DNA of 64,000 bases. It comes from Protaetiibacter sp. (GTDB taxonomy: Bacteria > Actinomycetota > Actinomycetes > Actinomycetales > Microbacteriaceae). Location: assembly GCA_030150265.1 (NCBI GenBank), contig JASLGG010000016.1, forward strand, positions 1-64,000, in the 5' to 3' direction. A program made the position numbers and the translations under genes. The notes below the pieces were generated by a model, which was not told the origin of the DNA, did not search any database, and saw nothing but the letters and a program-made list of their open reading frames with translations. This document shows, piece by piece, positions 43,415 to 50,136 of the stretch (position 1 is the first letter of the stretch; each line of letters opens with the position of its first letter).

Positions 43415-45991
43415 TCAGGCCTCCGGGACCTCGGCGAGCACGACGTCGCGCACCTCAACGCTCTCAGCCTCGACGAGGTCGAGCCGCTCGATGCGGCCGA
43501 CCGCGCGCAGATCGTCGGCGGCCTCGGCGAGGATCGCGGGGCCGGCGAGGGTCGCTGAGGCGACGGGCGTCTTCTGCGAGGCCTTGGCGTCCGTCTTGGC
43601 GCGGCGGATGCCGATGAGCGCCTCCGACACCGCCGGCAGCAGCCCCCGTGGCCCGGTCGACGTGCCGAGCTCGGAGGCGCGCGGCCACGTCGCGGTGTGC
43701 ACCGAGCCCTCGTGGGTCCAGGCCCAGACCTCCTCGGTCGCGAACGGCAGCACGGGCGCGAGCAGGCGCAGCATGACGTCGATCGCGGTGCGGAGGGCCG
43801 CGACCGCCGAGGCCTGCGCCGCGCCCTCGCCCGTGTAGGCACGCTCCTTGACGAGCTCGAGGTAGTCGTCGCAGAAGGTCCAGAAGAACTGCTCGGTCAC
43901 CTCGAGCGCCCGCGCGTGGTCGAAGCCCTCGTAGGCGCGGGTGGCCTCCTCGATCACGCGGCCGAGCTCGGCGAGCATGTCGAGGTCGAGGGGGTTCGTG
44001 ACGGCGGCGCCCGGCGTGTGGTCGAAGCCGTACACGAACTTGGCGGCGTTGAGCACCTTGATCGCGAGCCGGCGGCCGATCTTGATCGTCTTGGGGTTCT
44101 GCGGATCGAAGGCCGCATCCGTGCCGAGCTTCGACGATGCCGCCCAGTAGCGCACCGCATCCGAGCCGTGCTCGTCGAGCAGCCCCTGCGGGGTCACGAC
44201 GTTGCCCTTCGACTTCGACATCTTCTTGCGGTCGGGGTCCACGATGAACCCCGAGACGCCGGCGTGCGCCCACGGCGTCTCGCCGTGCTCGAGGCGCGCC
44301 CGCAGCACAGTCGAGAACAGCCAGGTGCGGATGATGTCCTGCCCCTGCGAGCGCAGCGCGTAGGGGAATACGAGCGCGAAGAGCTCGGGGTCGGTCTCCC
44401 AGCCGCCCGCGATCTGCGGGGTGAGGCTCGAGGTGGCCCAGGTGTCCATGATGTCGAGCTCGCCGACGAAGCCGCCGGGCACGCCGCGCTGCGACTCCTC
44501 GTAGCCGGGGGCGGCATCCGACGACGGGTCGACCGGCAGCTGGTCCTCGGACGGCACGATCGGCTGCTCGCGCAGCGGCTCGCCGTTCTCGTCGAGTGGG
44601 TACCAGACGGGGATCGGCACGCCGAAGAAGCGCTGCCGCGAGATGAGCCAGTCGCCGGTGAGGCCGCCGACCCAGTTCTCGTAGCGCACGCGCATGAAGT
44701 CGGGGTGGAACCGCAGCTCCTTGCCGGCCGCGAGCAGCTCGTCGCGCAGCTTCTCGTCGCGCGCGCCGTTGACGATGTACCACTGGCGTGTCGAGACGAT
44801 CTCGAGCGGCTTGTCGCCCTTCTCGAAGAACTTCACCGGGTGCACGATCTTGCGGGGCTCGCCGATGAGGTCGCCCGACTCGGCGAGCAGCTCGACGATG
44901 CGGGCCTTCGCGCTGAACACGGTCTTGCCGGCGAGCTCGGCGTAGGCGGCACGGCCGGCATCCGTGAAGAGCTCCTGGGCGGGGGCCTCGGGCAGGATGC
45001 GGCCGTCGAAGCCGATGATCGCGCGGTTGGGCAGGTCGAGCTCGCGCCACCACACGACGTCGGTCACGTCGCCGAAGGTGCAGATCATGGCGATGCCGGA
45101 GCCCTTGTCCTGCTGGGCGAGGCGGTGCGCCACGACGGGCACCTCGACGCCGAAGATCGGGGTCGTCACGGTCGTGCCGAACAGCCCCCGGTAGCGCTCG
45201 TCATCCGGATGCGCCACGAGCGCCACGCAGGCGGGCAGCAGCTCGGGGCGGGTCGTCTCGATCTCGATAGTGCCGCCGCCCGGCCGGTGGAACGACACCC
45301 GGTGGTAGGCGGCGGGCTGCTCCTTGTCCTCCAGCTCGGCCTGGGCGACCGCGGTGCGGAAGGTCACGTCCCACAGCGTGGGCGCATCCGCCTGGTACGC
45401 CTCGCCGCGGGCGAGGTTGCGCAGGAACGCGCGCTGGGCGACCCGCTGCGACTCCTCGCCGATGGTGCGGTAGGTGAGCGACCAGTCGACCGAGAGGCCG
45501 AGGGTGCGCCACAGCTCCTCGAACTGCACCTCGTCTTCGGCGGTGAGGCGCTCGCAGAGCTCGACGAAGTTGCGGCGCGAGATCGGCTGCTGGTCGGCGG
45601 CCTTGCCCGAGCTGCCCTCGCCGCCCTCCTGCGGGGGCGTGAAGTCGGGGTCGTAGGGGAGCGTCGGGTCGCAGCGCACGCCGTAGTAGTTCTGCACGCG
45701 GCGCTCGGTGGGCAGGCCGTTGTCGTCCCAGCCCATCGGGAAGAACAGGTGCTTGCCGCGCATCCGCTGGTACCGCGCCACGAGGTCCATGTGGGTGTAG
45801 CTGAACACGTGCCCGATGTGCAGGCTGCCGGATGCCGTGGGCGGCGGGGTGTCGATGCTGTAGACGCACTCGCGGCCGGCGGCGAGCGCGGCGGCGCGGT
45901 CGAACCGGAAGGTGCCGTCGCGGTCCCAGGTCTCGCGCCACTTGGACTCGAGCCCCTCGAGGGCGGGCTTCTCGGGAATGGCGGCATCCAT
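43415..45991 (-). CDS. valS: Valyl-tRNA synthetase
   Basis: The 858-residue class I synthetase charges tRNA-Val. It has GSLHIGHVF (HIGH motif, residues 58-61), KKMSKSKGNVV (about residue 589), the editing (CP1) domain with TTRPELLPACVALVAHPDD, and an anticodon-binding helical C-terminus. A glycine-rich insertion EGGEGSSGKAADQQ near residue 130 is unusual in its composition. The start MDAAIPEKPALEGLESKW follows a weak ribosome site. No T-box-like element was seen in the short upstream gap of 89 bases. Confidence 0.96.
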   Translation of the reverse strand: MDAAIPEKPALEGLESKWRETWDRDGTFRFDRAAALAAGRECVYSIDTPPPTASGSLHIGHVFSYTHMDLVARYQRMRGKHLFFPMGWDDNGLPTERRVQNYYGVRCDPTLPYDPDFTPPQEGGEGSSGKAADQQPISRRNFVELCERLTAEDEVQFEELWRTLGLSVDWSLTYRTIGEESQRVAQRAFLRNLARGEAYQADAPTLWDVTFRTAVAQAELEDKEQPAAYHRVSFHRPGGGTIEIETTRPELLPACVALVAHPDDERYRGLFGTTVTTPIFGVEVPVVAHRLAQQDKGSGIAMICTFGDVTDVVWWRELDLPNRAIIGFDGRILPEAPAQELFTDAGRAAYAELAGKTVFSAKARIVELLAESGDLIGEPRKIVHPVKFFEKGDKPLEIVSTRQWYIVNGARDEKLRDELLAAGKELRFHPDFMRVRYENWVGGLTGDWLISRQRFFGVPIPVWYPLDENGEPLREQPIVPSEDQLPVDPSSDAAPGYEESQRGVPGGFVGELDIMDTWATSSLTPQIAGGWETDPELFALVFPYALRSQGQDIIRTWLFSTVLRARLEHGETPWAHAGVSGFIVDPDRKKMSKSKGNVVTPQGLLDEHGSDAVRYWAASSKLGTDAAFDPQNPKTIKIGRRLAIKVLNAAKFVYGFDHTPGAAVTNPLDLDMLAELGRVIEEATRAYEGFDHARALEVTEQFFWTFCDDYLELVKERAYTGEGAAQASAVAALRTAIDVMLRLLAPVLPFATEEVWAWTHEGSVHTATWPRASELGTSTGPRGLLPAVSEALIGIRRAKTDAKASQKTPVASATLAGPAILAEAADDLRAVGRIERLDLVEAESVEVRDVVLAEVPEA

Positions 45992-46080
45992 CGCGGGGTC
46001 TCCGGTTCGCTATATGCGGCACCGCGTCAAGAGGTGCCTGAGTGTGACTTCCTCCCCACCCTATCCGCCATCTCGCGGGA

Positions 46081-46806
46081 TCAGATCTCGCGGATGGTGA
46101 TGGTCTTCGACTCGTAGCTGAGGTCGTTCTTCTGCACCGTGATGGTGTAGATCTGCTTGCCGCTGCCCTGGTTGCACTGGTAGTCGAAGGTCTGGGTGTC
46201 CTTGAGCGAGTAGCTGCCGTAGGGCGCGATGCTCGCGTCGACCGTGCCGATGCCGAACCAGAGCTGCTTGCCGTTGGCGTCCCAGCTGAAGGCCACGGGG
46301 ATCGGGGAGCCGCCCGAGGCGGTGCAGTCGACGGTGGTCGTGGATGCGGTGAAGCTCGCGATGGCGCCGGTCGGCTTCGGCGGGTCGACCGGCTTCTGCG
46401 TCGGCTTCGTCGTCTCCGTGGGCGTCTGCGTCGGGGACGGCGTGGTCTCGGTAGGCGTCGGAGTGGGCGCCTCGGAGCTCGGCGTGGGGCTCGTCGTCGG
46501 CTCGGGGGAGCCCGAGGAGCTCGTGGCGATCCAGATCAGCAGCGCGATGATCGCGAGCAGCAGCACGCCGCCGATCACGGCGAGCGCGATGATGAGGCGT
46601 CGCTGGTCGCGGTTGCCGCCACCGGAGGGAGGGGGAGGCACGCCGTTCCCGGGCGTCGCGGGCGGGGGCACGGCCGCCCCGGCCGCGGCCTCCGGCGTCG
46701 TGAAGCGCTCGGTCGGAGCGTCGCCCGGCACGGCCGGCGGCGTGGCGCCGCCCCCGTTGGGCGGGAAGCCCTCGGGGTAGCGCTGGGTGGGGGTGTCGTC
46801 GCTCAT
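46081..46806 (-). CDS. Membrane-anchored protein with Pro/Thr linker and Ig-like domain
   Basis: The 241-residue protein has a proline-rich cytoplasmic N-terminus (MSDDTPTQRYPEGFPPNGGG) and a single membrane helix (IIALAVIGGVLLLAIIALLI, about residues 71-90). A Thr/Pro/Ser-rich wall-spanning linker follows, then a beta-sandwich domain with one likely disulfide (TVDCTASGG and FDYQCNQG). It should sit on the cell surface. Function unknown; such linker proteins are common in Microbacteriaceae. Confidence 0.75.
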   Translation of the reverse strand: MSDDTPTQRYPEGFPPNGGGATPPAVPGDAPTERFTTPEAAAGAAVPPPATPGNGVPPPPSGGGNRDQRRLIIALAVIGGVLLLAIIALLIWIATSSSGSPEPTTSPTPSSEAPTPTPTETTPSPTQTPTETTKPTQKPVDPPKPTGAIASFTASTTTVDCTASGGSPIPVAFSWDANGKQLWFGIGTVDASIAPYGSYSLKDTQTFDYQCNQGSGKQIYTITVQKNDLSYESKTITIREI

Positions 46807-46896
46807 GGGGCCTCCGGCACTCGTGGTGGTGGGAGCCAGCCTAGGGTCTGCGGGGCGCGGCGTCGATGCATCCGCCGATTCGCCGTGCCTGTTCGG

Positions 46897-46919
46897 TTGT
46901 TCTAGGGGAAATCGAACAA
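46897..46919. promoter_or_regulatory. Possible operator of the GntR-DUF1648 genes
   Basis: TTGTTC (46897-46902) and GAACAA (46914-46919) are an inverted pair, with a related GTTCGG just upstream. The region lies 13 bases before the GTG of the GntR gene and could be its autoregulatory site. TAGGAT at 46920-46925 is too close to the GTG to be a clear -10. Confidence 0.4.
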
Positions 46920-46931
46920 TAGGATGGCGGG

Positions 46932-47285
46932 GTGCTCATCCGCGTCGACCCCGCGTCCGACGTCGCGATCTACGACCAGATCGCGGCGTCGATCCGCGCC
47001 GATGCGGGTCGCGGTGCGCTGCGCGCGGGCGACCGCCTGCCGGCCGCGCGCGAGCTGGCCGACGCCCTCGACGTCAACGTGCACACGGTGCTGCGCGCCT
47101 ACCAGGACCTCCGCGACGAGGGGCTCGTCGATCTCCGACGCGGTCGCGGCGCGGTCGTGACGGATGCCGCGGGCCACGTCCCCGAGCTGCTCGCCGCCGT
47201 GCGCGCGCTCGTCGCCGAGGCGCGCCGCCACGGTGTCGCCCCCCAGACCCTGCTCTCCCTGATCCGCGAGGAGTATCCCGCATGA
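46932..47285 (+). CDS. GntR-family (YtrA-like) transcriptional regulator
   Basis: The 117-residue protein has a winged helix (YDQIAASIRADAGRGALRAG, DRLPAARELADALDVNVHTV, ALRAYQDLRDEGLV-type third helix) and a short helical C-terminus, the YtrA subfamily layout. Such regulators typically control the membrane-protein gene that overlaps them; here the DUF1648 gene overlaps by four bases (ATGA). GTG start. Confidence 0.9.
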   Translation: MLIRVDPASDVAIYDQIAASIRADAGRGALRAGDRLPAARELADALDVNVHTVLRAYQDLRDEGLVDLRRGRGAVVTDAAGHVPELLAAVRALVAEARRHGVAPQTLLSLIREEYPA

Positions 47286-48292
47286 CCGACACCCCCCGAT
47301 CCGCGCGCGCACGACTTCCCCTCTCGCTGTGGGTCGTCGCGGTCGCCCTGCCGCTCATCGCGGCCGCGACGGCGGTGGCCATCCAGCTCGCCTGGCTGCC
47401 GCAGCTGCCCGATCCGATCGCCACCCACTGGTCGGGTGCCGGTCCCGACGGCTTCGGCCCGGCGTGGTCGACGACGGCGCTCACGGCGGGCCTCGCGGTG
47501 GGGCTCACGGCGATGTTCGCCGCCTTCCTCGCGACCGCACGCGGTGTCGCACCGACCGCGATGCACAAGATCCTCGCCGTCGGCTCGCTCGTCGTGACGG
47601 TGTTCCTGTGCGGCTCGCTCACCGCCACGGTCGGCGTGCAGCGCGGCCTTCCGGATGCGCGCGACGCGCCCGAGGTCGGCGGGCTGCTGCTCGTGTTCCT
47701 CGGCATCTCGCTCGTCGTGGGGGTGATCGCGTGGTTCGCGCTGCCGAAGGCTGTCGCGTCGCTGTCGCGGATCGCACCCGCCGAGCCGCTTCCGCTCGTG
47801 GCGGGCGAGCGCAGCGCGTGGATCGCGACGACGCACCTGCACGCAGGCGCCATCGCGGCGCTTCTCGTCGCGGTGGGCGTGGCGGGCGGTTCCGCCGCGT
47901 TCGCGGTGGCGGTCGGCGGGGGAGCGATCTGGCCGATCGCGCTCGTGCCGCTGCTGCTCCTCGTGTTGTGCGCCGCCGGCATCTCGTGGCGGGTGCGGGT
48001 CGACTCCGGCGGCATCGTCGTGCGCTCGCAGCCGCTCGGCTGGCCGCGCATCCGCATCCCCGTCGGCGACATCGCGCGCGTCGAGACGAGCGAGGTGGAG
48101 CCCCTCTCGGAGTTCGGCGGCTGGGGGTGGCGCTGGGCGCCCGGGCGCAGCTTCGGCGTGATCGCGCGCCGCGGTCCGGCGATCGAGGTGGTGCGCCACG
48201 ACGGGCGCCGCTTCACGGTCACGGTCGACGACGCCGAGACGGGCGCCGCCCTGCTCGCCGGCTACGTCGCGGGCACCGCGAGCCGCGCCTGA
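47282..48292 (+). CDS. DUF1648-domain membrane protein
   Basis: The 336-residue protein starts MTDTPRSARARLPLSLWVV. It has a DUF1648 motif (LPQLPDPIATHWSGAGPDGF) after the first helix, then six further helices and a C-terminal PH-like soluble part (VDSGGIVVRSQPLGWPRIRI, HDGRRFTVTVDD). Relatives include SdpI-like immunity or signalling proteins, but the function is unknown. Coupled to its GntR regulator; the stop is ten bases from the convergent GH1 gene. Confidence 0.82.
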   Translation: MTDTPRSARARLPLSLWVVAVALPLIAAATAVAIQLAWLPQLPDPIATHWSGAGPDGFGPAWSTTALTAGLAVGLTAMFAAFLATARGVAPTAMHKILAVGSLVVTVFLCGSLTATVGVQRGLPDARDAPEVGGLLLVFLGISLVVGVIAWFALPKAVASLSRIAPAEPLPLVAGERSAWIATTHLHAGAIAALLVAVGVAGGSAAFAVAVGGGAIWPIALVPLLLLVLCAAGISWRVRVDSGGIVVRSQPLGWPRIRIPVGDIARVETSEVEPLSEFGGWGWRWAPGRSFGVIARRGPAIEVVRHDGRRFTVTVDDAETGAALLAGYVAGTASRA

Positions 48293-48302
48293 GGGCAGCG
48301 GA

Positions 48303-49772
48303 TCACGCGGGCGCCACGGCGTTCGCCGCGATGACCTCGCGGTAGAACTCGGCGCTCCGCTTGAGGGTGCGCTCCTGCGTGTCGAAGTCGACGGCCACGA
48401 TGCCCCAGCGCTGCTCGTAGCCCTCGGCCCACTCGAAGTTGTCGAGCAGCGACCACACGCAGTGCCCCTCGAGCGGCACGCCCTCGGCGATCGCGCGCGC
48501 CGCCTGCTGGAAGTGGGCGCGCAGGAACTCCACGCGGTACGGGTCGTTGACCGTGAGCCGCGCGCCCGTATCCGGCATGCCGTTCTCGGTGATGACGATC
48601 GGGATGCGCGGGTAGTCGCGCACGAGACGGGTCAGGAGGTCGTAGAGCCCTTCGGGCCAGAGCTGCTGCCAGCTCGCCCGCGAGGTGTCGTGGATGCGCA
48701 CCTGGTCGCCCGCGGCGTTCACGCCGGTGACCCCGTAGTACTGGATCGCGAGCAGGTCGGCGGGGGTCGAGATCGTCGCGAGGTCGCCCTCCCGCACGAG
48801 GGCGCGGAAGCGGTCCGGGTCGGCGGGCACGGAGCCCGGCCCCGCGCCGATCGCGTCGTCCGGGTAGCTGCCGAGCAGCACCGGGTCGAGGAACAGCCGG
48901 TTCTCGGCCGCGTCGACGCGTTCGGCCGAGCGGTCGCCGCCGAGGATCGGATAGCAGGGGATGAGGTTGAGCGCGATGCCGATCCGCCCGGGCGTTCCGG
49001 TGGCGCGGAAGCGCTCGACCGCGAGGCCGTGGCCGAGCAGCTGGTGGTGCACGGCCGCGACCGCGAGATCGGGGTCGCGCAGTCCGGGGGCGTGCGAGCC
49101 ATACCAGTGGCCCACGTAGGCGAGCGTCTTCGGCTCGTTGATCGTGAACCAGTCGGCCGCGAGCTCGCCGTCGCCGCCGAGGGCGTCGAACACGATGCCG
49201 GCGTAGTCGGCGAAGCGCGAGGCGGTGTCGCGCGCCGGCCAGCCCCCGGCATCCTGGAGCGCCTGGGGCAGGTCCCAGTGGAAGAGCGTGATCGCGGGAC
49301 GGATGCCGCGTTCGCGCAGCCCGTCGACGAAGCGCCGGTACCAGTCGACGCCCTTCCGGTTGACGGGGCCCGATCCCTCGGGCTGGATGCGCGGCCACGA
49401 CACCGAGAAGCGGTACGCGCCGAGGCCGAGCCCGGCGATGAGGTCGAGATCCGACTCCCAGCGGCGGTAGACGTCGGCGCCCGGGTCGCCGGTCGCGCCG
49501 CGCTGCACGCGCCCGGGCTCGGCGCAGAAGGTGTCCCAGATGGAGACGCCCCGGCCGTCGGCGGTTGTCGAGCCTTCGACCTGGAAGGCGGAGGTGGCGG
49601 CTCCCCAGGTGTAGCCGGCGGGGAACCTCAGGGGCTCGGCGGGCGGCATCCAGTCGGTCGGGGAGGCGCTCGGAGCCCCCGCGGGCAGGGGATCGCACGC
49701 GGCGAGTCCGGCGCCGAGGGCGGCGAGGCCGCCGATCGCGAGGAAGGCGCGGCGGTCGAGGTGGTGGGTCAT
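48303..49772 (-). CDS. GH1 beta-glucosidase with predicted Tat/lipoprotein export signal
   Basis: The 489-residue protein has the GH1 catalytic pair Glu213 in TINEPKT and Glu396 in VITENG, plus FRFSVSWPRI-like and CVWSLLDNFEWAEGY motifs. Unlike typical cytoplasmic GH1 enzymes it begins MTHHLDRRAFLAIGGLAALG, with a twin-arginine motif (DRRAFLA) and a lipobox (LAAC, Cys26), predicting a folded, lipid-anchored extracellular enzyme. It would cut cellobiose or aryl-beta-glucosides outside the cell. A CebR-type operator lies 33 bases upstream of its start. ATG at 49772 is preceded by CGAGGAGAC. Confidence 0.9.
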   Translation of the reverse strand: MTHHLDRRAFLAIGGLAALGAGLAACDPLPAGAPSASPTDWMPPAEPLRFPAGYTWGAATSAFQVEGSTTADGRGVSIWDTFCAEPGRVQRGATGDPGADVYRRWESDLDLIAGLGLGAYRFSVSWPRIQPEGSGPVNRKGVDWYRRFVDGLRERGIRPAITLFHWDLPQALQDAGGWPARDTASRFADYAGIVFDALGGDGELAADWFTINEPKTLAYVGHWYGSHAPGLRDPDLAVAAVHHQLLGHGLAVERFRATGTPGRIGIALNLIPCYPILGGDRSAERVDAAENRLFLDPVLLGSYPDDAIGAGPGSVPADPDRFRALVREGDLATISTPADLLAIQYYGVTGVNAAGDQVRIHDTSRASWQQLWPEGLYDLLTRLVRDYPRIPIVITENGMPDTGARLTVNDPYRVEFLRAHFQQAARAIAEGVPLEGHCVWSLLDNFEWAEGYEQRWGIVAVDFDTQERTLKRSAEFYREVIAANAVAPA

Positions 49773-49804
49773 GCGTCTCCTCGTCGAGAGCGGATGCTGT
49801 GTCG

Positions 49805-49818
49805 TGGGAGCGCTCCCA
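49805..49818. promoter_or_regulatory. CebR-type LacI-family operator
   Basis: TGGGAGCGCTCCCA is a perfect 14-bp palindrome identical to the CebR box known from Streptomyces, where cellobiose relieves repression of cellulose/cellobiose genes. It is placed for control of the divergent GH1 gene; the ileS promoter lies on the other side (-10 TAGAAT at 49849). Confidence 0.8.
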
Positions 49819-49912
49819 CGCGTGCGCCCCAGCATAGCGCCGACGCGATAGAATCGACCATCGGCATCGATCCGGCCATCACCGGGGAGCCCTCGGAAGA
49901 ACCCCCGCTCCG

Positions 49913-49950
49913 CTGGTCGAGGAGGCGCGCAGCGCCGTCTCGAAACCAAG
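49913..49950 (+). repeat. REP-like palindrome inside T-box stem II
   Basis: CTGGTCGAGGAGGCGC-GCA-GCGCCGTCTCGAAACCA forms a hairpin (GGCGC 49924-49928 with GCGCC 49932-49936, GGTCGAG with CTCGAAACC). It occupies exactly the apical part of stem II, closed by CCCCGCTCC/GGAGCGGGG. It aligns with the other palindromes of the window. Confidence 0.75.
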
Positions 49951-50010
49951 GAGCGGGGCACTAGAACCGAGCGGGTGCGCCCGTCAGCGCGTGCAACGAG
50001 CGGTCGGTTC

Positions 50011-50049
50011 CTGGTCTCGACACGCCGCCTTCGGCGGCTACTCGACCAG
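50011..50049 (+). repeat. Perfect REP-like palindrome before the T-box sequence
   Basis: CTGGTCTCGACACGCCGCC, loop TTC or so, then GGCGGCTACTCGACCAG: the arms pair almost without interruption over 39 bases. It sits between the conserved linker and the T-box bulge, at the position of stem III. The outer bases CCTGG/CCAGG continue the stem into the leader. Confidence 0.8.
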
Positions 50050-50136
50050 CCAGGAGGCGGCAAGCGAGGTGGTACCGCGGCATCCGTCGTCCTCGTGCAG
50101 AGCAGGCAGACAGCACGAGAGACACGGACGGACCGG

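Larger units (their letters stand above)
49849..50097 (+). promoter_or_regulatory. ileS T-box riboswitch leader, actinobacterial translational type
   Basis: After a -10 hexamer TAGAAT (49849-49854), the leader shows the ordered T-box parts. A very short stem I region (CCGGCCATCACCGGGG) holds the isoleucine specifier AUC at 49878-49880, and a stem II has a perfect 9-bp base (49903-49911 with 49950-49958). The conserved linker TAGAACCGAGCGGG lies at about 49961-49975. The T-box GAGGTGGTACCGCGG at 50066-50080 presents TGGT to the tRNA acceptor end, and CGAGG/CCTCG (50065-50069/50091-50095) form the antisequestrator. No terminator with a T-run precedes ileS, so control of translation is expected. 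This layout resembles, from memory, the mycobacterial ileS T-box. Confidence 0.85.

Noticed and set aside
44770..44800. GCGTGTCGAGACG in valS as a further palindrome copy
   Set aside because: It encodes the conserved STRQW segment of the synthetase and lacks the second arm, so it is a chance match.
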